Positions 24,853 through 33,557 are shown, numbered from the stretch's first letter. The stretch is 64,000 nucleotides of DNA from Lawsonibacter asaccharolyticus (GCA_003112755.1 BFBT01000001.1:620001-684000), one strand, 5' to 3'. The notes: a model not told the origin generated them from the letters alone. Numbers and translations are program-made.

Positions 24853-25812
24853 TCACCCATTCAGTTCATGCGGTTTGAACACTCTTTTGTCCAGCGCGAA
24901 GATGCGACTGCTCACCTCTCCCACCTGGAGACCGGCCAAGGTCTCGCGGTAGATTTCCATCCGGCTGTCAAGCATATCGATCTGGGAGAGCAGCTCGCTC
25001 TCCGCACAGATGGGCTTCACTGCAGCGCCGAATTCTGGCTCTCCGTGATGGGAAAGAATCATGTGCTGCAGCAAAACGGACTTGTCCTCAGGGATACCAA
25101 GTTCTGCAGCTACGTTGGAAACTTCCTGTGCGCCCATCACAAGGTGCCCAAGGAGTTGTCCCTTCACCGAGTATTCCGTGACCAGACCGAGCTGAGAGAA
25201 GGTAAACTCGCTCTCTTTGGCGAAGTCATGCAAGAACGTGCCGGCAAGTAGCAGGCTGCGATCGATGATATCCCCGTAAAGGCCGGCCAGGAAATCAGCC
25301 GTTTTCAACATGGTCGCAGTGTGCATCAGAAGTCCGGAGATAAATCCGTGGTGGACGCTTTTAGCGGCCGGAATCGACTTCAAGGACTCCTTATGGCGGG
25401 CCATCATCGTGCTGCAGATCTTCCTGTAATCAGCATCCGTAATCGAACTGATCAGTCTCTCCACTTCTGCCATCGTAGTGTCCACATCAATGGGAGCCAC
25501 CGGGACCAAGGCGGACAGGTCGTAAGTATCATTGTCGTCAGCCAAACGGATCCGATCGACAGTAACCTGCGGGGTGCCTCTGAACTCGGAGACAGTGCCA
25601 CGGATCTTCACAACATTGCCTTCATCTGCAGAGGAGATGGGGCCAGAATAGTCCCATACTTTTATTTCGATGGAGCCGGATCGATCCGACAGAGAGGCGC
25701 TCAAAAACGGCTTGCCGGTTGCGGTTGTCTTGGGATATGCAGCTTTCAAAACATAGAAGCCCTCCACCTCATCCGAAAGGGACATCTCTGCGATCAGTTT
25801 GTTATACTCCAT
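24853..25812 (-). CDS. YhaM-like 3'-5' exoribonuclease (OB-fold plus HD)
   Basis: 319 residues. An N-terminal OB-fold (LSASLSDRSGSIEIKVWDYS, residues about 35-55) is followed by an HD phosphohydrolase domain: HHGFISGLLMHT, then GTFLHDFAKESEF carrying the catalytic HD, and LSHHGEPEFG. This is the YhaM/Cbf1 arrangement, a 3'-5' exonuclease acting on RNA and single-stranded DNA. It fits the RNA-processing flavour of the window but lies in a different operon from rtcB. Good ribosome site (GGAGG) before the ATG at 25812. Confidence 0.88.
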   Translation of the reverse strand: MEYNKLIAEMSLSDEVEGFYVLKAAYPKTTATGKPFLSASLSDRSGSIEIKVWDYSGPISSADEGNVVKIRGTVSEFRGTPQVTVDRIRLADDNDTYDLSALVPVAPIDVDTTMAEVERLISSITDADYRKICSTMMARHKESLKSIPAAKSVHHGFISGLLMHTATMLKTADFLAGLYGDIIDRSLLLAGTFLHDFAKESEFTFSQLGLVTEYSVKGQLLGHLVMGAQEVSNVAAELGIPEDKSVLLQHMILSHHGEPEFGAAVKPICAESELLSQIDMLDSRMEIYRETLAGLQVGEVSSRIFALDKRVFKPHELNG

Positions 25813-25839
25813 CTTTATTCCTCCGTAGTCTGTCTTCGT

Positions 25840-26976
25840 TTACTCGCCTTTGACACGAACCCCAAACCCATTGACTTCAATATCCTCGTCTGCCGGAATG
25901 AGCAAGTACTTCCGGCCATCAATGATCCTTGTCTCAACCAAGTAGCTGTGCTCCGGATCGAGCGAAATTGTCGCATCGGCGGTCTTAACTTCAAAGCGGC
26001 TGCTATCAATCAGATTGGCTGGGTTCAGCGTTGCTCCATCACCAAACTGGGCAAAGCAATTATCACGGAACGCAAGGATCTTCTCCTCTTCCACACCGTT
26101 ATCGCGCAGGATAGCTGCCGCATCACTGACGGAGAGTTCCAGCGGTTCTGGGTCATGGCTCTCCTTATGCTGTTCAATCTGGTCGCGGAGTCTGTCATGG
26201 ATAGACTGGACCAGTTCCATATTGCAGGCATCACCCAAAGCTTCGCTGAGTGCATTCTGGAATGCTTCTTTTTGCTCAGCGGCAGACATGGGGGCTGTGG
26301 TATGAAATACGCTGTCGATAACTTCCTGGTGGATCTCATCTGTCTTTCTGGAATAGAACAAAGCATTGTAGATATTGGCCGCACGATCGTCAAAGGCTGG
26401 GAACAAGAATCCCAGTTCCGGTGCGGCAACGATCTGGCCGGCACAACTGTGGAACTCATTATCTCCAGGGAAGAATCCCAACTCCGCTTTGCGCTCCTTC
26501 ACAGGACAGACACAGCAAACAACATAGGAGAATACGGCATCGGATGCATCTGCATCCATCTCATCGTTTTTGTTCTTCCGGGGGACATCGTATGTGTCAT
26601 ATGCCAGGAGGATCAGGTAGTTGCTGTCCCCAAGGTCAAGAGAGTTGATGATTTTCTGATAGAACTCCTCACGAATCTCACCATCTTTCAGTTCCGAGTC
26701 GCGCAGTGCCATGAGAAGGCGATGCTCATCACTGTCAGCTACCTGTTCAGTAGAGAAGATAATATCGATCAGGTTCTTCCCAATTTTTCCGGAAAGAGCC
26801 TTCTTCAGCAGGTTCAAGTACTTCTCAGCTTCGTCCTGCGGGAGAATCCCCATGGATTCATCGATGTATGAAACGATTTCACGGCTGCTATTGACAAAAC
26901 AGCCATAGATACGGCTGATAGCATTCCGATCCATACGAAAACGGCGGCGCAGTTCGCTTACTTCTTTCAAATTCAA
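25840..26976 (-). CDS. DUF4317 family protein
   Basis: 378 residues, recognised by the start MNLKEVSELRRRFRMDRNAI followed by IYGCFVNSSREI, and by the central ILLAYDTYDVPRK and CCVCPVK. DUF4317 is widespread in Clostridia; no function is established. It lies 27 bases upstream of the YhaM-like gene in the same direction. Confidence 0.85.
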   Translation of the reverse strand: MNLKEVSELRRRFRMDRNAISRIYGCFVNSSREIVSYIDESMGILPQDEAEKYLNLLKKALSGKIGKNLIDIIFSTEQVADSDEHRLLMALRDSELKDGEIREEFYQKIINSLDLGDSNYLILLAYDTYDVPRKNKNDEMDADASDAVFSYVVCCVCPVKERKAELGFFPGDNEFHSCAGQIVAAPELGFLFPAFDDRAANIYNALFYSRKTDEIHQEVIDSVFHTTAPMSAAEQKEAFQNALSEALGDACNMELVQSIHDRLRDQIEQHKESHDPEPLELSVSDAAAILRDNGVEEEKILAFRDNCFAQFGDGATLNPANLIDSSRFEVKTADATISLDPEHSYLVETRIIDGRKYLLIPADEDIEVNGFGVRVKGE

Positions 26977-27076
26977 TTTAGGTTACCTCGCTTATCAAAT
27001 TGGTCTAGCTGCTTGAAGCAGCAACCTCATCATATCACAGTCTGCCGATTCTGTCACATTCCGAGAACTCGTTGAA

Positions 27077-27184
27077 TTATTCCTGCCAATCATCCTCACA
27101 GCCAGTTTCTTGAGCAATCGTTATCGCAGTATCGGAGAAAACGCAGCAGTGTTTCTGCTCAGAACAAGGACACTGACAGGCCAT
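27077..27184 (-). CDS. 35-residue cysteine-rich microprotein
   Basis: Minus-strand ATG at 27184 directly behind AGGGAGAGA. The peptide begins MACQCPCSEQKHCCVF and continues with an acidic half ending in GCEDDWQE and TAA. Six cysteines in 35 residues, with CxC and CC pairs, suggest metal binding or disulfides. It sits alone in a 360-base stretch between the DUF4317 gene and the secreted nuclease. Not recognised; coding status rests on the ribosome site and composition. Confidence 0.45.
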   Translation of the reverse strand: MACQCPCSEQKHCCVFSDTAITIAQETGCEDDWQE

Positions 27185-27224
27185 TCTCTCCCTGGCATGC
27201 TAACTCACGGTTTTGTATTGATTG

Positions 27225-27261
27225 TTGATTACATCCAAACAGCGTGTTCTGATGTAATCAA
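27225..27261. promoter_or_regulatory. 11-bp inverted repeat upstream of the cysteine-rich ORF
   Basis: TTGATTACATC (27225-27235) and GATGTAATCAA (27251-27261) are perfect inverted copies separated by 15 bases. It lies about 40 bases upstream of the microprotein start and looks like an operator for a dimeric regulator, or a weak hairpin. Confidence 0.45.
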
Positions 27262-27338
27262 TCGAATAGTCCCTCAAGTGATCCACAATCGTTTCACCAC
27301 ACTTAACAAGAAATAAGATTTCCTACTTGGCCGACCAG

Positions 27339-28481
27339 TCAAGGCTTGCAACGGCCACAGGGAGAATACCCCAGTGCAATGGTCTCATCGCGGGTGCCGA
27401 AGAACTCCTGCTTGTTCTTTTCCTTCATATCGTTCACGCTGGAACAGGTGGGATAGTGGAACTTCTTCGTGTTGGTATTAAGGATATAATCTGCCTGCGA
27501 CGCCTCACTTCCGGTCACTGGCTCCTGCTTTTCAGGCTCTGGGGAAGGTGTGGGAGTTACCGTAGCCGTCTTCTGCTCCTCCTGCTGAGCACCATCTGCC
27601 AGCTTGCTCTCGCCTGTGGCATAGTCAATCTCAATGCCCGGCTGGACATTGTAGGCAAAGACGCAGTAGGAAACCCCGGCACCCTTGTCTTCCACAGAAT
27701 AGCCTTCCATCAAAACACCGTTAGCCAGCAGGTTATTCCCTTCAAAGATTGGGGTCACGCGATATAGGACATGGTTATTAGTCTCCTGGATGTAGTCGGC
27801 AACCATGTTCTCAAAGGGCAACATTCCCTCAATATTCAGATACCGTGTGCCCGTGATGAGGTTCTGCGTATTGGCGTTTTCACCAGTCAGCTGATAGCCA
27901 ATGAGATGGCAGCGGTTATATAAGTACTTGCCATCAACCAAATCATCATAGCGGACGGTGTGCCAGCCGGTCGGCTTTACCATGCCGATGGATCCGCGCT
28001 CCTTGGTAGGCATCAAATCCTGCCCAATGCATGCGTAAGTCACTCCGCAGCGACCGAGAGTATCCAGATCACTGTAGGTCTCAAAGGATGTTGTCGTCAG
28101 TTCTGCAGCGGTGAAGTAAGGTACATTCCCATTGACTGAGGTATATGCCTTACCGCTATACGCAGGCACATCGCTCAGGGAGAACGAGGAGGCTGTCGTG
28201 ATCTCTGTCGGGGCGGAAGATTCGGTTTGCTGCCCTTGAGATGCAGACGGTGCATCCGACTGACTTGGGACTGCATCCCCCTTGCTTGAAGCACTGTCCA
28301 AGGATTCGGATCCATCCCGCTCTTCGGTCTCCCCAGGTGTGCTATCCTGCGAGTCAGAGATCTCGACCTGCGAGGACTCGCTTGGAGTGTTATCGGACAG
28401 TGCTGTATCACTGCCGCAGGCAGTAAGTATGGAAAAGCAAAGTGTAAAGATCAAAAAACAGGAAAGGATGCGCGACTTCAT
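27339..28481 (-). CDS. Secreted lipoprotein DNA/RNA non-specific endonuclease (NucA/EndA type)
   Basis: 380 residues. Lipoprotein signal with lipobox ILTAC (Cys22), then a Ser/Gln-rich linker (to about 110), then an Endonuclease_NS_2 domain with the catalytic NRCHLIGYQLTGENANTQN region and GTRYLN. After a Pro-rich linker the C-terminal 40 residues form the small Cys-containing domain (KFHYPTCSSVNDM, CGRC) seen fused to such nucleases. Extracellular, surface-attached nucleic acid degradation or DNA entry is the expected role. Confidence 0.9.
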   Translation of the reverse strand: MKSRILSCFLIFTLCFSILTACGSDTALSDNTPSESSQVEISDSQDSTPGETEERDGSESLDSASSKGDAVPSQSDAPSASQGQQTESSAPTEITTASSFSLSDVPAYSGKAYTSVNGNVPYFTAAELTTTSFETYSDLDTLGRCGVTYACIGQDLMPTKERGSIGMVKPTGWHTVRYDDLVDGKYLYNRCHLIGYQLTGENANTQNLITGTRYLNIEGMLPFENMVADYIQETNNHVLYRVTPIFEGNNLLANGVLMEGYSVEDKGAGVSYCVFAYNVQPGIEIDYATGESKLADGAQQEEQKTATVTPTPSPEPEKQEPVTGSEASQADYILNTNTKKFHYPTCSSVNDMKEKNKQEFFGTRDETIALGYSPCGRCKP

Positions 28482-28891
28482 CTTAGATAGACCTCCATCG
28501 TAATACGCTCGTGAGAGTACCCGGCAAACTCATCCGACTCACTTAGTTTCCAGTTTCCCCCGCAGAGATCAAGGTCAAAGGACTGATCAGCAGGGTAAGC
28601 TCTGTTCCACCTGAAGACAATGAGCTTTTCAATCCAACGCTCATAGGATTTCAGGGCGGTATCTTCGACGAAGCAGTAATCGCCCTGAACCGCTTCCTGC
28701 AGGAAAGCGTCATCCACATTCAGGTGCTGAATGGATTCCGCATCAAATTGTTGGGCTGAGTAGTGGTTCATCCAGAGCATAGCATCACCGACCAGCGCGG
28801 CAATATGCGCCCGCAGCACTCTGTCTTGGCTCTGGCGTCGATGGTTGAACATCATGCCTCCATTATTATCTAAGCAGGCAATCACGATCAT
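28478..28891 (-). CDS. Conserved small protein of mobile elements (often labelled ribonuclease Z)
   Basis: 137 residues. The start IACLDNNGGMMFNHRRQSQD is a recognisable pattern of a family frequently mislabelled ribonuclease Z in Firmicutes conjugative elements; no metallo-hydrolase motif is present. It overlaps the nuclease lipoprotein gene by 4 bases. Function unknown. Confidence 0.6.
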   Translation of the reverse strand: MIVIACLDNNGGMMFNHRRQSQDRVLRAHIAALVGDAMLWMNHYSAQQFDAESIQHLNVDDAFLQEAVQGDYCFVEDTALKSYERWIEKLIVFRWNRAYPADQSFDLDLCGGNWKLSESDEFAGYSHERITMEVYLR

Positions 28892-28907
28892 AGCGAAATC
28901 CCTTCCT

Positions 28908-29135
28908 TCAGTCTTTCCCCTCGGTTGCGGTGAACTGCGTCATGTCACAGAACCCTTTCTCGGCCAACTCCTTGATCATGGAATCGGCATTGGCCCGCAC
29001 GATTCTTGACACCTCATAATTGGTTCCACTTGCAGCGTACAGTAGCAACAACTGATCCTCCGGATCATAAACGGCCTCTTCCGCTTCCAGCGCGATCAGA
29101 GTCTGATCCTCGGCATCTCTCAACAGTGCTCTCAT
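28908..29135 (-). CDS. Small acidic protein, unknown
   Basis: 75 residues with ALEAEEAVYDPEDQLLLLYA and a helical SRIVRANADSMIKELAEKG. Not recognised. It lies between two small genes in the same direction with gaps of 12-16 bases. Confidence 0.55.
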   Translation of the reverse strand: MRALLRDAEDQTLIALEAEEAVYDPEDQLLLLYAASGTNYEVSRIVRANADSMIKELAEKGFCDMTQFTATEGKD

Positions 29136-29147
29136 AGGTTACCTCCG

Positions 29148-29471
29148 TCAGTCATCCAGCAATTCTTCGATTTCTTCGATCTTTTCATCGAGCTCTTCAC
29201 ATCGCTCCTCCCACTCATCGTAGGCATCGCTGCAAGGATCGTCCGGCTCCTCATCTTCCAGATCTTCGCGTTGCTCTTGGAGTTCCTCCAGAAGGCTCTC
29301 AAGCTCATCGCGATCCATGCTCTCGTAGTCCTCATCGCCACCGGTGGAGGCCTTGATTGTAATCTTCACCTCGGCTTCAGTCTCAGATAAGGCGGCCAGA
29401 ATAGCGCCAAGGCCAAACGCCTGCTCGCTGCTGCTCACTTCATCATCCCGGTTAAAATCGAATATACTCAT
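29148..29471 (-). CDS. Small highly acidic coiled-coil protein
   Basis: 107 residues from ATG 29471 (the open frame extends upstream through a terminator). A short N-terminal segment (IFDFNRDDEVSSSEQAFGLG) is followed by a very acidic coiled coil (ELESLLEELQEQREDLEDEE and the like) to the end. Not recognised; could be a scaffold or nucleic-acid mimic. Confidence 0.6.
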   Translation of the reverse strand: MSIFDFNRDDEVSSSEQAFGLGAILAALSETEAEVKITIKASTGGDEDYESMDRDELESLLEELQEQREDLEDEEPDDPCSDAYDEWEERCEELDEKIEEIEELLDD

Positions 29472-29528
29472 CTGTTTTGCTCCTCTCTTTGATACGATAA
29501 TATGGGAACTATACGCATCATAGCAGGG

Positions 29529-29604
29529 GCTCTGTCCAAAAATACGGACAGAGCTCGCCAAAAACAACAAAAGATGTGAGGCCGCCATGCGGAAGCCCCA
29601 CATC
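29529..29604 (-). terminator. Terminator hairpin(s) after the 29609 gene
   Basis: Read on minus, GATGTG (29604-29599) pairs with CACATC (29578-29573), with further pairing inside, followed by TTTTGTTGTTTTT. A second perfect 9-bp hairpin (29529-29537 with 29546-29554) lies just beyond. Confidence 0.65.
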
Positions 29605-29608
29605 CTAC

Positions 29609-30193
29609 TTAATCTACAAAGGTCAATCCTTCCGCAATTCCTAGCACGATAAGCTCCATCTCCGACCGAACTTTGGTCTCAGACACTGTAATCCGGTAAT
29701 CTCGGATAGTGTAGTCAGCTCCAACGGTAACAGGATAGATATCAATGGCATCTTCGACATATAGGTCAGCCATAACAAAACCATTCTCGGCGTGGTCCTT
29801 CAAGAGAACTCGGCAATCCGAGCAAAAGTGAGAAACCTTCAGTCCCTTCGTCTCTATTGGAAGATCTACGGTACAGGTGTGGGAGCAGGTATCGCGCCGC
29901 CCGGTATAGCCGGCGCATGATGCAAAGCTAAAGGTTCCAGTGGTCTGAATGGGCGCAATCTCATACTCCAACAAAGGCAAATCAGGATCGTAAATCCGCA
30001 TTTCATTGCTCTGCCCAGTTGTGAGATTGAGGATCACCGGCGCCTGATAACGCTCCCGCTTTCCACTCCCACAAAGGAAACACACCTCTGGCTGGCGATA
30101 GGTCAGATAAAGCGCAGTACCAGAGATTACGATTGCAGCACATAGTAAGCCTACCATCAGATGTCTCCAGTTGCCTCTGATCCACCCTCGCAT
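29609..30193 (-). CDS. Membrane-anchored protein with cysteine clusters
   Basis: 194 residues. One N-terminal transmembrane segment (about residues 12-32) and an extracytoplasmic domain with FLCGSGKRERY, SFASCAGYTGRRDTCSHTC and CSDC. The paired cysteines suggest disulfides or metal. Not recognised. It is divergent from the HTH gene at 30299. Confidence 0.6.
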   Translation of the reverse strand: MRGWIRGNWRHLMVGLLCAAIVISGTALYLTYRQPEVCFLCGSGKRERYQAPVILNLTTGQSNEMRIYDPDLPLLEYEIAPIQTTGTFSFASCAGYTGRRDTCSHTCTVDLPIETKGLKVSHFCSDCRVLLKDHAENGFVMADLYVEDAIDIYPVTVGADYTIRDYRITVSETKVRSEMELIVLGIAEGLTFVD

Positions 30194-30211
30194 AAGCGCC
30201 TCCCCAAAAGC

Positions 30212-30285
30212 TGACCAATATCACGGTCAATATTTTTCCTCATTGTACCGTAAAATGATGATAGTTGCAACCAATACTGGTCAAT
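30212..30285. promoter_or_regulatory. Two copies of an ACCAATA-GGTCAAT operator-like element
   Basis: TGACCAATATCACGGTCAAT (30212-30231) and AACCAATACTGGTCAAT (30269-30285) are related imperfect palindromes 37 bases apart in the divergent region, the second ending 13 bases before the HTH start. They are likely binding sites of the HTH regulator for autoregulation and for the divergent membrane protein gene. Confidence 0.5.
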
Positions 30286-30298
30286 GGGGAGAGAGCAT

Positions 30299-30541
30299 AT
30301 GGAACAGAAAATCCGTCGTGACCGCAACATGGGGTCTAACCTCAGGCGGCTGCGTGATCAGTATGGCATTTCACAAGAGAAGCTCTGCGCTGAGCTTCAG
30401 CGGCGCGGCTGTGATATCGGCCGAACCGCTTATGCCAAGTACGAATCTGGAGAACTGAACATCAAGGCAAGCGTCATTATTGAGCTGCGCAAATTTTACA
30501 ACTGCAGCTATGACGAGTTCTTTGCCGGCTTAGACGAATAA
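30299..30541 (+). CDS. Cro/CI-type helix-turn-helix regulator
   Basis: 80 residues from the ATG at 30299, preceded by GGGGAGAGA. LRRLRDQYGISQEKLCAELQ and TAYAKYESGELNI form an XRE helix-turn-helix; the end DEFFAGLDE is typical of short Firmicutes regulators. It is the only plus-strand gene between 15 and 49 kb and likely controls its divergent neighbour. Confidence 0.88.
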   Translation: MEQKIRRDRNMGSNLRRLRDQYGISQEKLCAELQRRGCDIGRTAYAKYESGELNIKASVIIELRKFYNCSYDEFFAGLDE

Positions 30542-30577
30542 ATCGGGGCAGCACGCTTGTGCTACCCCGATTTTCTA
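30541..30577 (+). terminator. Terminator of the HTH gene
   Basis: AATCGGGG-C-AGCAC, loop GCTT, GTGCT-A-CCCCGATT, then TTTCTATT; it starts in the stop codon. Confidence 0.85.
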
Positions 30578-30608
30578 TTCCTTGAGTTCGAAGATGTACT
30601 CCAGTGAG

Positions 30609-30648
30609 AAAGTGCGCCGCGAAAGAACGAATTTTCACGGCGCACTTT
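30609..30648. terminator. Hairpin between convergent genes
   Basis: AAAGTGCGCCG (30609-30619) pairs with CGGCGCACTTT (30638-30648), 11 bp, with A/T runs on both sides; it serves the minus-strand gene ending at 30664 and backs up the HTH terminator. Confidence 0.7.
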
Positions 30649-30663
30649 TGTACTTAGGTCAAA

Positions 30664-31281
30664 TTACTCTTCGTCATAGTCTATCAACTTGGTGTTGAGG
30701 TACACTGCCCGTTCCTCTTCGTTCATATCCCAGTATCGCTTGAAACGCAAGCGATGACAGAGCCGATGATATGCCGCATCGGCTTCATTGCCAATGTAGT
30801 AATCATCGTTTTGGTGAACGAGATCGGACAACACATCCTCACAGAGCCACTCATAGCATTCTTTGCCCATCTGGCGCTCAAACACTTCGCCATAGCCACG
30901 GTGAAAGAAGTGCGTGTAGGGGTTGCGCCAATGGCCATATCCGCCTAGCAGCACATAAGACTCGTCGCCATTCATATAAAAAGTGACATTGTAGTCCTCG
31001 CTCTTGTAAACGAGGATTTCCTCTTCATCTTTTCGGTAGAAGTAGGCATATTCCTTGTCTATGAGTGTGCCAAGTTTGCGAATAATCCAGTCGCCAAGTT
31101 TGTTGTCGCTGTAATACTGTGGAATTTCAATCTTCTTATCAAAATCCACGCCGTATAATTCACCGTCACGGGTATATTGGAAGGGAATCAACGATGTGTA
31201 CTGATCAACTTCAACTTTCACCTCATTCCGCATGAGTTTTCCGTTATGGAAAGCGATGATAGTATGGTCTATGCCAGCCAT
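30664..31281 (-). CDS. Unknown conserved protein
   Basis: 205 residues from ATG 31281 behind AGGTGA. Beta-rich first half (HTIIAFHNGKLMRNEVKVEV), later DESYVLLGGYGHWRNPYTHF. Aromatic-rich and acidic; no motif known to me. It follows a 44-residue gene within 10 bases, so they form one unit. Confidence 0.6.
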   Translation of the reverse strand: MAGIDHTIIAFHNGKLMRNEVKVEVDQYTSLIPFQYTRDGELYGVDFDKKIEIPQYYSDNKLGDWIIRKLGTLIDKEYAYFYRKDEEEILVYKSEDYNVTFYMNGDESYVLLGGYGHWRNPYTHFFHRGYGEVFERQMGKECYEWLCEDVLSDLVHQNDDYYIGNEADAAYHRLCHRLRFKRYWDMNEEERAVYLNTKLIDYDEE

Positions 31282-31291
31282 ATTGGTCACC

Positions 31292-31426
31292 TCATTCCAA
31301 AGCCTCGCCGAGATAGCCAAGAGCTTCCTCCATAGCGATCATGGCGGCCTGATAATCCGTTTCCTTCCCATTCAGAGCCTCATAGAGAATACGGTAAGCC
31401 TCTTGAACCGGATCATACAATTTCAT
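31292..31426 (-). CDS. 44-residue acidic helical protein
   Basis: ATG at 31426 with AAGGAATTG upstream; reads MKLYDPVQEAYRILYEALNG and continues as an acidic helix to a TGA at 31292. The stop lies 10 bases before the next start. Coding is supported by the ribosome site and tight spacing; function unknown. Confidence 0.55.
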   Translation of the reverse strand: MKLYDPVQEAYRILYEALNGKETDYQAAMIAMEEALGYLGEALE

Positions 31427-31448
31427 ATACTCAATTCCTTTCTCTTAT

Positions 31449-31760
31449 TCATTCTGTCAGTTTTCCAAGACAACCGCTAAGCAGAAGTCCTTCCAGGTTC
31501 TTTGGTGAATCGATTCTTCCTACGGGAGGAGGATTGTCGCCGAGCTTTACCTCAGTGACCACACCGCTCTTGAAGTGAAGAAAGACCCGATAACCGAGAT
31601 CAAAGAGTGCAGTAGATAAGAAGCAGGACTGATCCGTGTGGATATTCTCCACACGGAATCGTTTTGCCCGCTGCGTCTGGTAATAGCCGATGAAGAACTG
31701 ATGTCCTTTCGGCAGGTTGCGAGGCATGGCCCAATAGTCTTCGTACCAGTGATACTTCAT
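31449..31760 (-). CDS. Unknown small protein
   Basis: 103 residues beginning MKYHWYEDYWAMPRNLPKGH. Beta-rich (VFLHFKSGVVTEVKLG) and ends in LLLSGCLGKLTE. Not recognised; two bases after the preceding gene's stop. Confidence 0.55.
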   Translation of the reverse strand: MKYHWYEDYWAMPRNLPKGHQFFIGYYQTQRAKRFRVENIHTDQSCFLSTALFDLGYRVFLHFKSGVVTEVKLGDNPPPVGRIDSPKNLEGLLLSGCLGKLTE

Positions 31761-31762
31761 AA

Positions 31763-32716
31763 TCAGCCCTCCGTTTCAGCGCAGACATTGTGGATCAGCT
31801 CACTCATGCAGTCGAAAAACCGCTGGGAGCACTGGGCACCCTTAGCTCTCATGTACCGCAGGTGCTCACACTTCCCATTTTCGATCGTGACGCTGGTCAG
31901 CTTATCATTGATCCATCCCTGTGTGCGGAGAGGGACATTGACTCCATATTTCCGCATCAGGTAGTTGACAATAGAAAAAGCGTTGCAGCGGTACCGACTG
32001 CGATAGAACTTCACCGTCTGGTTTTGCAGGACACCACCGTCTTTGATGGTTCGGATCGCTTCTTGAACGGCCTGCTCGGACAGTCGATTCTGCTCTTCAC
32101 AGAATGCTCTCTCTTCGGCTTCGGCCTTAGCTCTCCGCGCCTTCGCCACTTCGTCTTCCTTCTTTCGATACACAGCTGACAGTGCAACGCACTTATCAAG
32201 CTCACCGAGGATCAGGGCACCGACATAATCTGGGAAGCTTTCGCCTCCGTTTTCTTTGGATGCCCCAAAACACGCAACATTGTTGTCAAACAGTTGCTTG
32301 ATATAGGATGCTTGGCAAGCTGGATTGCTGCCCAGGAGCATGATTTTCTCCCGCTCACGCCGGACAGCTTCCAAGACAGCATCATCGCCAGACTTGCGGA
32401 GATTATCGAAATAATCATTGCGGGCATCCTTGTTGCCATACAACTCTGCGACAGCTGCAGGGTATCCGGCGTGGTCGATCAGATAGAAATCCGTGATTCG
32501 CAGAGGAACCAGATAGTCCCGGATCTCCGCATAAAGGAGATAGTTATCATTCTCTGCGCGGGGATACTGGATGTCCGGCTTCCCGTCGTTTCTCCATAGC
32601 CGATAGGAAACCGTGCCATCAGAGATTTCTCGTTCGAACACAGCTCTCATTTTCTTGCCATCTCGGTTAAAATTGCCCTCATAAAACAGCGGTTTCATCA
32701 ATCGTGCATTGCTCAC
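31763..32716 (-). CDS. Unknown protein with acidic/helical middle
   Basis: About 317 residues from GTG 32716, which follows GGAGG with correct spacing. The first half has LWRNDGKPDIQYPRAEND; residues about 185-225 are a charged helix (VAKARRAKAEAEERAF); the end is helical with MRKYGVNVPLRTQGWIN. It looks like a conserved phage/plasmid-type protein, but I cannot assign a family. Confidence 0.55.
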   Translation of the reverse strand: MSNARLMKPLFYEGNFNRDGKKMRAVFEREISDGTVSYRLWRNDGKPDIQYPRAENDNYLLYAEIRDYLVPLRITDFYLIDHAGYPAAVAELYGNKDARNDYFDNLRKSGDDAVLEAVRREREKIMLLGSNPACQASYIKQLFDNNVACFGASKENGGESFPDYVGALILGELDKCVALSAVYRKKEDEVAKARRAKAEAEERAFCEEQNRLSEQAVQEAIRTIKDGGVLQNQTVKFYRSRYRCNAFSIVNYLMRKYGVNVPLRTQGWINDKLTSVTIENGKCEHLRYMRAKGAQCSQRFFDCMSELIHNVCAETEG

Positions 32717-32730
32717 AATCGTTCCTCCAA

Positions 32731-32991
32731 TCATTCAAAAGTCTTCAGGACGTGTTCGTGTTCAACAAGATGCGTGAAATCATCTGCATTGCCATCGCCA
32801 TAGACAATGGTCTGCAGGCACTGCTTGTCCGAAGAATACTCCACCCAAGCAAGGCGGACAGCGCCCTCTTTGAAGCGGTCATTGAAATGTTCTCCACGCA
32901 GCTCTACAAAGATGCCGGGATAGTCGTGGTCAGACTTGATCCCGACCACGATCTCACCAATTGGTGTCTTGGCAATCAGTTCATCATTCAT
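32731..32991 (-). CDS. Small unknown protein
   Basis: 86 residues from ATG 32991, overlapping the preceding gene's end by 8 bases. Contains GEIVVGIKSDHDYPGIFVEL, a beta-sheet-like pattern. Not recognised. Confidence 0.55.
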   Translation of the reverse strand: MNDELIAKTPIGEIVVGIKSDHDYPGIFVELRGEHFNDRFKEGAVRLAWVEYSSDKQCLQTIVYGDGNADDFTHLVEHEHVLKTFE

Positions 32992-33541
32992 CGTCATCAT
33001 CCTCCATAGAACCAGGCAGTGCCTTGCTTCGTGTGCGCCGGTCAATACCCCTCATCATCGTTCTCACTTTCTCAAGCCGAACCAGATCGATTTCATCGTC
33101 ATCGCTGGGCGAGGCCAGTTCCGGTGGTGGGAAAATGTCATTCTTCGAAATAAATGCAGAATAGAAGATGGCAAGTTCTTCCTCCCAAGCGGCCTTGTAA
33201 AACTCAAAGTCGGCCTCAATCTCAATGTACTGGGCCGGCGTACAAGTCACACAGATCTTCTTGTGCGGCCGTCCCGATTGGGTGCCGACCGTACCGCAGC
33301 AGTGACCGCTGCCAAGATGCTTGTAGGCAATCTGTACGATGAGCTTTCTCTCCCAAAAATTGTGATACCGGATGAAGTAGTCTCGCTCTGCGGTGTCTTC
33401 AATGTCCTCTTCTGAAATGCCATACTTGGCCATCAGACGGTTGAGAAGCGCTTCCGCATTCTCTTTTTCGCCGCCGACGCCACGCTCGGCTATGGCCTTC
33501 ACGCGTTCGAGACGTCGTAGCAATTCCTCTCGCTCGGTCAT
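32984..33541 (-). CDS. DUF2786-type protein
   Basis: 185 residues from ATG 33541 (GGAGG upstream). The N-terminal LRRLERVKAIAERGVGGEKE followed by LLNRLMAKYGI resembles DUF2786; later residues carry GSGHCCGTVG and VTCTPAQYIEIEADFEF. The family is common in phages and plasmids with unknown function. Confidence 0.6.
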   Translation of the reverse strand: MTEREELLRRLERVKAIAERGVGGEKENAEALLNRLMAKYGISEEDIEDTAERDYFIRYHNFWERKLIVQIAYKHLGSGHCCGTVGTQSGRPHKKICVTCTPAQYIEIEADFEFYKAAWEEELAIFYSAFISKNDIFPPPELASPSDDDEIDLVRLEKVRTMMRGIDRRTRSKALPGSMEDDDDE

Positions 33542-33557
33542 ACTGATTCCACCTCCA

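Noticed and set aside
25321..26871. 516-codon plus-strand ORF
   Set aside because: Lies opposite the YhaM-like and DUF4317 genes, spans their junction, and has no recognisable content.
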